Origin: Aliarcobacter sp.
Lineage (GTDB): Bacteria > Campylobacterota > Campylobacteria > Campylobacterales > Arcobacteraceae
DNA: 64,000 nucleotides
Direction: 5' to 3'
NCBI GenBank assembly: GCA_028689025.1
Contig: JAQTXA010000015.1
Location: 1 to 64,000 of the forward strand
Shown here: positions 46,520 to 55,241 of the stretch, one piece after another
Position numbering within the stretch: the first letter of the stretch is position 1
How the letters are laid out: the number at the start of each line of letters is the position of its first letter
Position numbers and translations under genes: made by a program
The notes under the pieces: model-generated
What the model was told of the DNA's origin: nothing
The model's input: the letters and a program-made list of their open reading frames with translations, nothing else
The model's database searches: none

Positions 46520-47105
46520 GGGAAGAATTGCTGAGGAAACTCTTGATAAATTTGAAAAAGCTTTTGGTGAAAAGTTTATTTTTGAAGATAGAAAATTAAT
46601 ACTTGAAAAAGCTGGATTTAGATTTTTAAATGTTAGAAATCAAGATGTACCAACTTATGTAATGCATGGCGCTGCTGATTTAGGTGTTGTTGGCCTTGAT
46701 GTTCTTGAAGAAAAAGAGTATGACTTAATCAAACTTCTTGATTTACAACTAGGAAAATGTAAAGTTGCTTTTGGATTAAGAAAAGGTGAAAAGTTAGATT
46801 TTAATAAAAGTAAAATCACAATTGCTACAAAACATGAAGTTATTGCAAAAAAGTTTTTTGAACAAAAAGCAATGGCAGTTGAAATTATCAAACTTTATGG
46901 TTCTATTGAATTAGCACCTTTAGTTGGACTTTGTGATTGTATTGTTGATATTGTAGAAACTGGTGAAACAATGAAACAAAATGGTTTAGAAATAGGCCCA
47001 ACAATTATGGAAAGCTCTGCACATTTAATCGCAAATAAAAACTCATTTTATGCTAAAAAAGATTTAATCTTAGATTTAAAAGAAAGAATAGAAGCACATA
47101 TATAA
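46497..47105 (+). CDS. hisG: ATP phosphoribosyltransferase, short form
   Basis: About 202 residues, the short form that lacks the C-terminal regulatory domain. LTIALPKGRIAEETL opens the fold; GAADLGVVGLDVLEE and the phosphate-binding CDCIVDIVETGETMKQNGL follow. It starts histidine synthesis from ATP and PRPP. The short form normally works with HisZ, which is not in this window. The ATG at 46497 has AAAGGA six bases before it; an in-frame TTG three bases earlier is too close. It overlaps the coaX end by 23 bases and the next gene by one. Confidence 0.92.
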   Translation: MLTIALPKGRIAEETLDKFEKAFGEKFIFEDRKLILEKAGFRFLNVRNQDVPTYVMHGAADLGVVGLDVLEEKEYDLIKLLDLQLGKCKVAFGLRKGEKLDFNKSKITIATKHEVIAKKFFEQKAMAVEIIKLYGSIELAPLVGLCDCIVDIVETGETMKQNGLEIGPTIMESSAHLIANKNSFYAKKDLILDLKERIEAHI

Positions 47106-47803
47106 TGGGATTAGATTTATACGCAAAGGTTGAACCTTATTTAGATTTTGAAGAAGAAGTTTACACTTTACACAGAGAGTTTTTACGATTTGTAATGGTA
47201 AATGAACTAAATAATATCATTGATATTGGTTGTGGTCAAGGATATTTTTTAGAGAATCTAAAAGTAAATAAAAAGAAATATTTTGGAATTGATTTAAGTA
47301 TTGAGCAAATAAAAGTTTGCCAAGAAAAAAACTTAAATGCACAAGCAATAGCACTTGAAGATGTAAAAGAGAAATTTGATTGTGCAACTGCAATTTTTGA
47401 TGTATTAAATTATATTCCTAAAAAGGAATTAAAAGCTTTTATTACTCAAACTAATCTTGTTTTAAATCAAGGTTCTTATTTTATTTTTGATGTAAACTCA
47501 CTTTTTGGATTTGAAGAGGTTGCTCAAGGATGTATTACAATTGATGTTGATGATAAATTCATTGCTATTGATGCAAACTTTGAAAATAACAAACTTCAAA
47601 CAGATATTACACTTTTTGAAAAACAAGAAAATAGTTTATTTTCAAAAGAGAGTGACTCGATAATTCAAGAGTATCACTCAAAAGAGTTTTTAACAAAACT
47701 TTTAAAAGAGTGCAATTTTGAAATCCAAGAGATAAAAGAGTTTAATTTACACACAGACGAAAACGCTGATAAATTAATCTTTATTTGTAAAAAAATAGCC
47801 TAA
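47105..47803 (+). CDS. SAM-dependent methyltransferase
   Basis: 232 residues. Class I methyltransferase fold with NNIIDIGCGQGYFLENLK (motif I) and FGIDLSIEQIKVCQEKN, then DCATAIFDVLNYIPKKEL (motif IV region). Substrate unknown; most similar to small-molecule or unassigned methyltransferases. Its ATG overlaps the hisG stop (TAATG), so it is part of the same operon. A hairpin overlaps its end. Confidence 0.82.
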   Translation: MGLDLYAKVEPYLDFEEEVYTLHREFLRFVMVNELNNIIDIGCGQGYFLENLKVNKKKYFGIDLSIEQIKVCQEKNLNAQAIALEDVKEKFDCATAIFDVLNYIPKKELKAFITQTNLVLNQGSYFIFDVNSLFGFEEVAQGCITIDVDDKFIAIDANFENNKLQTDITLFEKQENSLFSKESDSIIQEYHSKEFLTKLLKECNFEIQEIKEFNLHTDENADKLIFICKKIA

Positions 47804-47847
47804 CACAAAAAACTTTTGTGTTAGCTCAAATAATGCTAACACAAAGG
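47800..47847 (+). promoter_or_regulatory. Two competing hairpins in front of the FmdE-like gene
   Basis: Segment TTTGTGTTAGC (47815-47825) can pair with CTAACACAAAA (47800-47810, loop of three) or with GCTAACACAAA (47835-47845, loop of nine). The two are mutually exclusive, about eleven base pairs each. The second covers the AAAGG ribosome site (47843-47847) of the next gene. The first overlaps the end of the methyltransferase gene. Confidence 0.5.
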
Positions 47848-47853
47848 TTTAAA

Positions 47854-48456
47854 ATGACTTACCCACAATTTTTTAATAAAATCCCAACAATAAAACTACA
47901 AGATGATTTAGCCTCTTTTTTAGGTGCTTTTGAAGATGGAATAGTAGAATTCTCTTATTTAGATATTGTAAAAAGTGCAGGGCACTCTTGTCCTACAGTT
48001 TTAGGAGCTTATCTTATGACGCTAAAAGGTTTAGAAGCTTTATATGAAAATGAAATCCCAAAACGTGGCGAAATTATTGTTGAATTTAGAGAAAGCCAAA
48101 CTACTGGTGTTGCAGGAGCTATTGGAAATGTGATTATGAATATCACGGGAGCAGCTACAACTAATGGCTTTAAAGGTCTTGCTGGAAAATATGATAGAAA
48201 TCATTTAATGAAATTTGAACAAGATATAAATGGTGCAAATGTAAGATTTACAAGAATAGATACTTTAAAAAGTGTTGATATTTTTTATGATGCCTCAAGT
48301 GTAAAACCTCACGAGGATATGAATTTTTTAATGGAAAAATCTCTTCAAGGAAAAGCAACAAATGATGAGAAACTTGAGTTTGGAAAACTTTGGCAAAAAA
48401 GAGTTGAAGATATTTCAAATAGTGTGAATGAAGTTATAAAAGTTAAACTTTTATAA
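47854..48456 (+). CDS. FmdE-like conserved protein
   Basis: About 200 residues from ATG 47854, which has AAAGG before it; an in-frame GTG at 47818 reads through the hairpins and is less likely. DIVKSAGHSCPTVLGAYLM resembles the GH.CPG motif of FmdE-type proteins, with the change of Gly to Thr after the Pro; FRESQTTGVAGAIGNVIMNITGAATT has a glycine-rich loop. FmdE relatives are metal-binding proteins of mixed role. The Cys and His in the motif could bind a metal. Function unknown. Confidence 0.68.
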   Translation: MTYPQFFNKIPTIKLQDDLASFLGAFEDGIVEFSYLDIVKSAGHSCPTVLGAYLMTLKGLEALYENEIPKRGEIIVEFRESQTTGVAGAIGNVIMNITGAATTNGFKGLAGKYDRNHLMKFEQDINGANVRFTRIDTLKSVDIFYDASSVKPHEDMNFLMEKSLQGKATNDEKLEFGKLWQKRVEDISNSVNEVIKVKLL

Positions 48457-48464
48457 CTTCACCA

Positions 48465-49820
48465 TTAAGATATAGTTCCAAAATGTTCCATTTCAACTCT
48501 ATTTCTTCCAGCTTTTTTAGCTTTATAAAGTGCTTCATCAACTCTTTTAAATAGAGTTTCTTTATCTTCATTTTTATGAAATTGACTTACCCCAATAGAG
48601 CAAGTAATATGTTTTACATCATCAAATTTATGTTTTTCAATTGTTGCTCTTAATTTTTCAGCAACCAAAAAAGCTTGTTCAACATTTGTTTGAGGAAGCA
48701 TTAAAACAAACTCTTCTCCTCCCCACCGAGCAACAATATCTGTATCTCTTGAACAAACAGTTAAAATTTTACTTATTTCTTGAAGAACATAATCTCCAAC
48801 TAAATGGCCATAACTATCATTTACATTTTTGAAGTAATCTATGTCTACTAGTAATAAAGATAGATGTTGTTCACTATATCTATTTGCTTTTGAAATTTCA
48901 TACTCTAAAAAAGAGTTAAATTTTCTTCTATTATATAGTTTTGTCAAAAAGTCGAAAGAGGCTTTTTCTTCAAGCTTGGTAGCTTTTGATAATAACTCTT
49001 CATTAATTTTTGATATTTTATCACCTTCTTCTTTGATAAAATCTATCCATTTATTATAGATAATTCTTAATAATTCTTTTTGTGTAAGAATTCCTGTAAT
49101 TTCATGATTTTCATTTGTAACAACAATTCTTTTGAAATGTTTATCTCTTATAAAATCAATAGCTTCAGATATTGTTGAATATTCCGACAAAGTCAGAACA
49201 GGTCTTGTCATATAAAGACTAATAGGCTTACATAAATCAGAATTTAAATGAATAAGATTTATGAAATCTTTTGTTGTAAAAATTCCAATGGGTTTATGTT
49301 CATCATCAATTATGATAATAGAGTCACTATTATTATCTTTCATTAATCTAATAGCTTGAATAGTTGATGTATTTTCATATGCAGTTGTAGCTTTGTATTG
49401 TAAAATCAAAGTTGCAATAGTTTGTCTTTTCATCAAAATTTTTGGGTCAATATTATTTATAATGTCTGTGTAGGATACAATTCCAATTAGTTCATCATTT
49501 TCCACAATAACCATATATTTATCTGTATCATCAACTTCATTTAAAACATTTAAAATATTTAAATCTCTTTTTAAAACTTTTGCTTTAGTGAGTTCTAAAT
49601 CTTTTAATAAAATATCTCCATTTGTATTTCCAAGTTTATAGTCTATTAAATCATTAATAGTGAGTAAAAAGAATTTTTTATGATTATCTTTTGTATTCTC
49701 AATTACAACAATATCTCTAAGATTTGATGAAGCCATTTTATTTATGGCTTCTTTTAGTGGTCTTTCTATAGATATAGAAACGATAGTTTTAACAGCTATT
49801 TCTTCAACAGTTGGCATCAT
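48465..49820 (-). CDS. CBS-domain diguanylate cyclase
   Basis: 451 residues. Up to four CBS modules fill about 1-265 (e.g. TAYENTSTIQAIRLMKDNNSDS, LTLSEYSTISEAIDFIRDKHFKRIVVT), then a short helix and a GGDEF domain with active site RWGGEEF and the product-inhibition motif RDTD five residues before it. It makes cyclic di-GMP. CBS pairs usually bind adenosine nucleotides, so activity may answer to energy state. No membrane segment. It converges on the FmdE-like gene. Confidence 0.9.
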   Translation of the reverse strand: MMPTVEEIAVKTIVSISIERPLKEAINKMASSNLRDIVVIENTKDNHKKFFLLTINDLIDYKLGNTNGDILLKDLELTKAKVLKRDLNILNVLNEVDDTDKYMVIVENDELIGIVSYTDIINNIDPKILMKRQTIATLILQYKATTAYENTSTIQAIRLMKDNNSDSIIIIDDEHKPIGIFTTKDFINLIHLNSDLCKPISLYMTRPVLTLSEYSTISEAIDFIRDKHFKRIVVTNENHEITGILTQKELLRIIYNKWIDFIKEEGDKISKINEELLSKATKLEEKASFDFLTKLYNRRKFNSFLEYEISKANRYSEQHLSLLLVDIDYFKNVNDSYGHLVGDYVLQEISKILTVCSRDTDIVARWGGEEFVLMLPQTNVEQAFLVAEKLRATIEKHKFDDVKHITCSIGVSQFHKNEDKETLFKRVDEALYKAKKAGRNRVEMEHFGTIS

Positions 49821-49841
49821 AGGTAATTCTCTTTTTAAATT

Positions 49842-50807
49842 TTAAATTAGTCCAACAGCATCTCTAATAATTTCCATTTTAGCAGCTGCAATTTTTCTAG
49901 CTTTTTGCGCACCAAAAGCTAATATTTCTCTTACTTCTTTTTTATTATTTAAGTAATATTCTCTTTTCTCTTCATAAGGTGCAAAATATTCATTTATTTT
50001 TTCAAGTAGTGTCATTTTAAAATGACCATATCCCTCACCCGGAGTTGCATATCTTTTTTGTAAATCTTTTAATTCATCTTCATTCATAAATAGTTTACAT
50101 AAAGTATAGATATTACAGTTTTCCCACTCTTTTGGCTCATCCAATTCTCTTGAATCTGTTACAATTCCCATAACTTGTTTTTTTCTTTGTTTTGCACTTG
50201 TAAACATATCTATTGTGTTGTTGTATGATTTAGACATTTTAGCTCCATCAGTTCCAGGAACTGTTGCAACTACTTCATCAACTCTAGATTCTGGTAAGAT
50301 AAAAATTTCTTTACCGTACGCGTGATTGAACGAAGTTGCAATATCTCTTGTCATTTCAACATGTTGAATTTGGTCTTTTCCAACAGGCACAATATTTGAA
50401 TCAAATAATAAAATATCAGCAGCCATTAAAACTGGATATGAAAATAATCCATGACCTGCTACAATTCCCCTTGCTGTTTTATCTTTGTAAGAGTGAGCTC
50501 TCTCTAATAGTCCCATAGAAGTGTGATTTGATAGTATCCAATACAGTTCAAGAACCTCTTTTACATCGTGTTGTACCCAAAATGTTGATTTCTCTGGGTC
50601 CATTCCTAGTGCTAAAAAGTTAATAGCTGCTTCATAAGTGTTGTTTTCTAAAGCCTCTTTTTCTTTCACTGATGTTAAAGCATGATATGATGCTAAAAAT
50701 GCGAAAAGTTCACCTTCATTTTGTGACTCTATCATTTTTTTTACCATACCAAAATAGTTTCCTATGTGTATTGTTCCAGATGGTTGAATACCTGATAAAA
50801 TTCTCAA
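49842..50807 (-). CDS. trpS: Tryptophanyl-tRNA synthetase
   Basis: 321 residues, class I. HIGN (15-18) in GIQPSGTIHIGNYFG and the second signature KMSKS in GTDGAKMSKSYNN are present. The protein loads tryptophan on its tRNA. It is divergent from the cation exporter gene. AAGGATTTTG precedes the ATG. Confidence 0.95.
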   Translation of the reverse strand: MRILSGIQPSGTIHIGNYFGMVKKMIESQNEGELFAFLASYHALTSVKEKEALENNTYEAAINFLALGMDPEKSTFWVQHDVKEVLELYWILSNHTSMGLLERAHSYKDKTARGIVAGHGLFSYPVLMAADILLFDSNIVPVGKDQIQHVEMTRDIATSFNHAYGKEIFILPESRVDEVVATVPGTDGAKMSKSYNNTIDMFTSAKQRKKQVMGIVTDSRELDEPKEWENCNIYTLCKLFMNEDELKDLQKRYATPGEGYGHFKMTLLEKINEYFAPYEEKREYYLNNKKEVREILAFGAQKARKIAAAKMEIIRDAVGLI

Positions 50808-50866
50808 ATCAAAATCCTTATAGTTTTTTATTTATTATATCTAAGAGTTACTAAAATCAATTTGCT

Positions 50867-51961
50867 ATGGATTTCTTAGAATTTGAAAATATAGAGGGAA
50901 TAGATTATGTAAGGATTAAGGATTACTCATATAGTATTCAAAAAATTATAGAAGATGTGGAAAATAAAATGTACGATTGTAAGATTGGTTTAAATGGACA
51001 TAAGCCTAATTTAGGAAAAGATGAACATCACCATCATGATGAAGAACATCATCACGAGCATGAACATACTCATGAACATGAACACCATCATCACGACCAT
51101 GAACATGGTCATTCTCACGATCATAGAGGAACAGATAAAAAGTTATTGAAAATTGCATTAATTATTACATTTATTACAATGATTGCAGAGTTTGTAGCTG
51201 GATTTATGGCAAACTCTTTGGCACTTGTTTCAGATGCGATACACATGTTTACACACTCTTTTGCTTTAATTATCTCTTTATTGGCAATTATAATAGCCAG
51301 CAAAAAAGCACCTTTGAGTAAAACCTTTGGTTATTATAGAGCTGAAGTATTAGCGGCTTTTATAAATGGGATAACAATAGTTTTATCAATAATCTGGATT
51401 ATTTACGAAGCAATATTAAGATTTTTAAATCCTACAATTATCGATTTAAAAGTTGCTGTAATTGTGGCAATTATTGGATTAATTGTAAATATTATTACAG
51501 GTTTTATTTTGATGCAAGGTGATAGAGAAAATGTAAATCTTAAATCAGCATTTGTACATATGTTAAGTGATGCATTATCTTCTGTTGCAATTATTATAGG
51601 TTATGTAATCATCTATTTTACTCAATGGTATTTTATAGATATTATTTTAGCTGTGATTGTAGCTTGTGTTATTGGGAAATGGGCTATAGATGTATTAAAA
51701 AGCTCAATAAATACACTAATGGAGAGTTCACCTTTAGATATAGATGAGATTAAAAATCTAGTTGAGAATCTAGATGATGTTATTGATATTCATGATATTC
51801 ATATTTGGGAAATTACCCAAGACATGTATAATATGACAGCGCATATACAAATAGATAAAGACAAAGTTTTAGAGTATGAGAATATTTTAAATAAAATTAA
51901 TCATAAATTAAAAGATAAATACAAAATTGTACATACAACTTTTCAATTTGAATGGCAATAG
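50867..51961 (+). CDS. Cation diffusion facilitator with His-rich N-terminus, DmeF-like
   Basis: 364 residues with six membrane helices from about 95. A 40-residue stretch (53-86) is almost all His, Asp, Glu. Transmembrane metal-site motifs are SDAIHMFTH (His126, His130) in helix 2 and HMLSD (His230, Asp234) in helix 5. The H-x3-H/H-x3-D pattern is that of DmeF-type Co/Ni exporters, not the usual H-x3-D/H-x3-D zinc type. About 45 residues of unknown character come before the His-rich part. The start codon has no clear ribosome site; an ATG at residue 35 is an alternative. Confidence 0.87.
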   Translation: MDFLEFENIEGIDYVRIKDYSYSIQKIIEDVENKMYDCKIGLNGHKPNLGKDEHHHHDEEHHHEHEHTHEHEHHHHDHEHGHSHDHRGTDKKLLKIALIITFITMIAEFVAGFMANSLALVSDAIHMFTHSFALIISLLAIIIASKKAPLSKTFGYYRAEVLAAFINGITIVLSIIWIIYEAILRFLNPTIIDLKVAVIVAIIGLIVNIITGFILMQGDRENVNLKSAFVHMLSDALSSVAIIIGYVIIYFTQWYFIDIILAVIVACVIGKWAIDVLKSSINTLMESSPLDIDEIKNLVENLDDVIDIHDIHIWEITQDMYNMTAHIQIDKDKVLEYENILNKINHKLKDKYKIVHTTFQFEWQ

Positions 51962-51995
51962 TATTTATTAAAAGATAACTCTAATCTCTTTATGA

Positions 51996-52001
51996 TACAA
52001 T
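51996..52001 (+). promoter_or_regulatory. -10 box of the small Cys-protein gene
   Basis: TACAAT preceded by TGA (extended -10), 27 bases before the ATG at 52028. It follows TCTAATCTCTTT, which is also found before the serS promoter (52248-52259). Confidence 0.55.
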
Positions 52002-52027
52002 TCCCAAAATTTTTTATAGGAGATAAT

Positions 52028-52234
52028 ATGGCAACAGTAAGAGTTGAAAGAGCATGCGGATGTTTTAAAAATTCTGATTTTGAAATGGAAACACATTTTG
52101 AAACAATCGATGAAGCATTAGAAAAAGCAAATGAAATGTGTACAATTATGAATGAAGATTTTTGCCATAAACATAAATTCAAAGCTGAATATGTTGATGG
52201 TGATGTATTAATAAAAATGGAAATGAACGGATAA
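52028..52234 (+). CDS. Small conserved Cys-containing protein
   Basis: 68 residues from ATG 52028, which has AGGAG nine bases upstream; a longer in-frame start at 51992 lies inside the promoter. MATVRVERACGCFKNSDFEM has a CxC near the N-terminus (Cys10, Cys12), and MCTIMNEDFCHKH has two more Cys and a His. The arrangement could bind a metal or iron-sulfur cluster, but I do not recognise the family. It stands between the cation exporter and serS and has its own promoter. Confidence 0.68.
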   Translation: MATVRVERACGCFKNSDFEMETHFETIDEALEKANEMCTIMNEDFCHKHKFKAEYVDGDVLIKMEMNG

Positions 52235-52275
52235 ATTTAACCTATCATCTAATCTCTTTGTAGAGTTTTTTTAGC

Positions 52276-52281
52276 TACAAT
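52276..52281 (+). promoter_or_regulatory. -10 box of serS
   Basis: TACAAT 28 bases before the serS ATG, after the 12-base TCTAATCTCTTT also seen before the previous promoter. No strong -35. Confidence 0.5.
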
Positions 52282-52308
52282 GCACAAAAAATAAAACAAA
52301 GAGCAAAG

Positions 52309-53547
52309 ATGATAGATATAAAACTACTACAAAAAGATTTCGATTATGTTGTAAATGCCTTACAAAGAAAAGGTGTTGATAACGAACTTTTAAATAACCT
52401 AAAAACACTTGCCTCTAGCACAAAACAAAAAAGACAAGAGATGGAAGATGTTACTGCTGAGCAAAACTTACTTTCAAAAGAGTTTGGAAGATACAAAAAA
52501 GAGAACTTAGATGTTGCTCCACTTCAAGAAAATATAAACAATCTAAAAAATAAAAAACAAGAACTAGAAGAAGAAGTTAGAGTTCTAGAAGAGGAATTAA
52601 CTTCAATTATTCTAGGTGTTCCAAATATGCCAGATGAAAATGTTCCAGATGGCGCTGATGAAAATGAAAATGTAATTTTAGAAGTAGTTGGAACAAAACC
52701 TGTTTTTTCATTTGAACCAAAAGAACATTGGGATTTAAACAATGGTTGGATTGATTTTGAAAGAGGTGTAAAAATCGCAAAATCAAGATTTGCAGCGCTT
52801 CGAGGTGATGGAGCAAGACTAGAACGTGCTTTAATCAACTATATGCTTGATTTTAATAGAGAAAGAGGTTTTAATGAATGGTATGTTCCATTTATGGCAA
52901 ACTCTAATACTCTTCAAGGAACTGGACAACTTCCAAAATTTGCCGATGATTTATTTAAAATCGAAGGTGAAGATTTATATCTAATCCCAACTGCTGAGGT
53001 ATCTTTAACAAATCTATTTAATGATGAAATTTTAGAAGCGGACGAACTTCCAATGTTGCTTACTTCTTATACTCCTTGTTTTAGAAAAGAAGCTGGAAGT
53101 GCAGGGCGAGATACAAGAGGATTAATTAGACAACACCAATTTGACAAAGTTGAAATGGTAGCAATCACAACTCCTGAACAATCAGATGAAGTATTCGCTA
53201 AAATGGTAGCTTGTGCATCTGATTTATTAACATCTCTTGGACTTCCTCACCAAAAAATGCAATTATGTACAGGCGATTTAGGATTTAGTGCAGCGGTTAC
53301 TATTGACTTAGAAGTTTGGTTACCTGGACAAAATAAATATAGAGAAATTTCATCAATTTCAAATACTAGAGATTTCCAATCAAGACGAGCAAAAATCAGA
53401 TATAAAGATGGGAAGAAAAATATTTTAACTCATACTTTAAATGGTTCTTCTTTAGCTGTTGGAAGAACACTGGTAGCAATTATGGAAAATTATCAAAATG
53501 AAGATGGAAGCGTAAGAATTCCAGAAGTTCTAAAAAAATATATGTAA
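52309..53547 (+). CDS. serS: Seryl-tRNA synthetase
   Basis: 412 residues, class II. The N-terminal coiled-coil arm (about 30-100) is visible in [19 protein letters not shown], then motif 2 [22 protein letters not shown] and motif 3 [19 protein letters not shown] near the end. It loads serine (and selenocysteine precursor) on tRNA. A strong terminator follows. Confidence 0.96.
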   Translation: MIDIKLLQKDFDYVVNALQRKGVDNELLNNLKTLASSTKQKRQEMEDVTAEQNLLSKEFGRYKKENLDVAPLQENINNLKNKKQELEEEVRVLEEELTSIILGVPNMPDENVPDGADENENVILEVVGTKPVFSFEPKEHWDLNNGWIDFERGVKIAKSRFAALRGDGARLERALINYMLDFNRERGFNEWYVPFMANSNTLQGTGQLPKFADDLFKIEGEDLYLIPTAEVSLTNLFNDEILEADELPMLLTSYTPCFRKEAGSAGRDTRGLIRQHQFDKVEMVAITTPEQSDEVFAKMVACASDLLTSLGLPHQKMQLCTGDLGFSAAVTIDLEVWLPGQNKYREISSISNTRDFQSRRAKIRYKDGKKNILTHTLNGSSLAVGRTLVAIMENYQNEDGSVRIPEVLKKYM

Positions 53548-53568
53548 TAAAATTTTAAATAGAGAAAT

Positions 53569-53604
53569 AAAAAAGGGGAAGTTGGCGAAACTTCCCCTTT
53601 TTTT
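53569..53604 (+). terminator. Terminator after serS
   Basis: Arms of 15 bases, left 53569-53583 ending GGGGAAGTT and right 53589-53603 beginning AACTTCCCC, with a five-base loop and a T-run at the end. It is bidirectional in form. Confidence 0.92.
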
Positions 53605-53924
53605 ATTTGTACAAATTAAGTTTTGTATAAAAAGAAATTGGATAAATGTAAAAAACTTATTTGAAATAGAAAAAAAGTATTTGATTGTATTTACGGAGTA
53701 ATAAAAAAAGAAGTTCTATCTTAAAAAAAAACTGTCACTAATGGCATAATTTTTTAACTAAGGAGAGATAAGTAGATAAAACTTCTTATTTGTGTGATTA
53801 TACACACTTGAAACTTAAAGAATGCTATTTTAATGCTACGTTTATAAATTTCTTATTAAATATATTTATTAATTTAAATATTTATAAAAAAGTATTATAT
53901 TTTCTATAAATATAAATTCTTGAA
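53605..53924. other. Gene-free AT-rich gap
   Basis: Very AT-rich. It holds one small hairpin GTGTG-ATTATA-CACAC (about 53793-53808) and an AAGGAGAG stretch near 53760 with no start codon in reach. I see no gene, tRNA or repeat of note. Confidence 0.5.
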
Positions 53925-54305
53925 TTATTTAACAAAAACTTTACTGTCATAAATTCGTCCATCTATACTTACTTCAAAAAGTCCTCTTGAAACGTTATAA
54001 TGTAAAAAAGTAAGTTCATATCCTATTAAGATTTTTTGAATATTGTATATTGGAACAGAGTTTTGAAAATAACCTAGGGAATCACCGATTCTTACTTTGA
54101 TATTTTTATTGTCTATTTTGCCAAAAACAGCTATTTTTGAAAAGCAAGTTCCATCATAGTTTTCATCTGTGCTTGTTTGATGTTGTATTTTTTCACCTCT
54201 ACCATTTTCATGGAAGACACCAATTGCAATTGCTTTTTGAATATCTGAAGATAAAGCAAAAAGATTTAAGTTTATTAGTAATGAGAGTAATATAAATTTT
54301 TTCAT
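53925..54305 (-). CDS. Small secreted protein of unknown function
   Basis: 126 residues with a signal peptide (FILLSLLINLNLFALSSD). The mature part reads like a short beta-strand domain (IAVFGKIDNKNIKVRIGDSLGYFQNSVP, GYELTFLHYN, LFEVSIDGRIYDSKVFVK) with one Cys. No family recognised. It is on the nap strand, 90 bases after the PAS gene, so it may or may not belong to the nap transcript. Confidence 0.65.
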   Translation of the reverse strand: MKKFILLSLLINLNLFALSSDIQKAIAIGVFHENGRGEKIQHQTSTDENYDGTCFSKIAVFGKIDNKNIKVRIGDSLGYFQNSVPIYNIQKILIGYELTFLHYNVSRGLFEVSIDGRIYDSKVFVK

Positions 54306-54394
54306 GAGAAATATTACTATTTTATAGTGAAAAATTTGTATAAAAGTGACAAGTATTTTTCAAAAAAAGTTACTATTGCTATAAATTGTTAAAG

Positions 54395-54838
54395 TCAAGA
54401 ATAGATTACTTTTCTTGTAGTTTCATTATTCGTTCTTTTTATTTCATCATAAAGTAACTGATATTTTTTCTTTTGATTAAATGAGATAGGTGTTCTTATT
54501 GATTTATATTCAACTAAATTACCATCTTTTATAACTTCAGATATTTCAGCATAAACCCAATAAAAACCTTCATCTTTTCTAAGATTTTTTACAATTCCAC
54601 TCCAAGAACCTTTTGTTTCTATCTCTTTCCAAAGTTCTTTAAAAATTGATTTTGGCATATCAGGATGTCTTACAATACTGTGAGGTTTTCCAATTAATTC
54701 ATCAATACTGTAACCAGAAATTAAAGCAAAAGTTTCATTTGCATAAGTAATAGTACCTTTTAAATCTGTTCTTGAAACTATTAATTCTCCATTTGGAACA
54801 ATAGTTTCACATAAAAAATTTCCTGATAAAAATTCCAT
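54395..54838 (-). CDS. PAS-domain protein of Aer/CetB type, attached to the nap operon
   Basis: 147 residues, one PAS domain with the Aer-like pattern RTDLKGTITYANETFALISGYSIDELIGKPHSIVRHPDMPKSIFKELW. In this family the domain usually binds FAD and senses redox state for energy taxis. There is no output domain; Campylobacter CetB has a similar build and works through a separate receptor. The ATG lies one base from the napD stop, with AGGAAAATAAA overlapping the napD end, so translation is coupled to nap. Role in taxis or regulation is inferred. Confidence 0.83.
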   Translation of the reverse strand: MEFLSGNFLCETIVPNGELIVSRTDLKGTITYANETFALISGYSIDELIGKPHSIVRHPDMPKSIFKELWKEIETKGSWSGIVKNLRKDEGFYWVYAEISEVIKDGNLVEYKSIRTPISFNQKKKYQLLYDEIKRTNNETTRKVIYS

Positions 54839-54839
54839 T

Positions 54840-55226
54840 TTATTTTCCTATTTTGTCAAAACTTCTAGCAAAACCTTCTAAATCTTTTTTTCTTAAATCA
54901 CCGTTATAAACAATATTTGAAGCTTCTATTGTATTATCGTTTAAAACTTTTGGAACAACATCTGCATTTTCTAAAACTTCCATATGAGAACTTAATTCAT
55001 CTTCACTATAAGCCATTTGCATATCTGCACTCATTACATGTGGAATACCTTCAATAACTTTTAGCTTTTTTAACTCTTCTTGAACACCAGTTCCTTCAAT
55101 TGTTATAATAATTCTTCCTAATTCATCGTGCATATGATAATCACATACATCACAGTTTTTTAGACTTTCTACCACTTCATTTATATGTTTTGGCAAAGTT
55201 TGTACAACAATACTTGAGATATTCAT
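54840..55226 (-). CDS. napD: Nitrate reductase maturation chaperone NapD
   Basis: 128 residues. MNISSIVVQTLPKHINEVVESL opens the ferredoxin-like fold, and IIITIEGTGVQEELKKLKVIEGIPHVMSADM completes it. It binds the twin-arginine signal of NapA until cofactor loading. The last 40 residues are an extension beyond the usual 80-90. It is the seventh gene of nap in this order. Confidence 0.87.
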   Translation of the reverse strand: MNISSIVVQTLPKHINEVVESLKNCDVCDYHMHDELGRIIITIEGTGVQEELKKLKVIEGIPHVMSADMQMAYSEDELSSHMEVLENADVVPKVLNDNTIEASNIVYNGDLRKKDLEGFARSFDKIGK

Positions 55227-55241
55227 TTTAAAATCCTTTTT

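Noticed and set aside
51009..51130. CAT/CAC-rich repeated DNA, possible microsatellite or CRISPR-like repeat
   Set aside because: It is the coding sequence of the His-rich stretch of the cation exporter, with irregular units.
53605..53924. Possible small RNA or decayed gene after serS
   Set aside because: Only AT-rich DNA with a five-base hairpin; no promoter-terminator pair or coding pattern.
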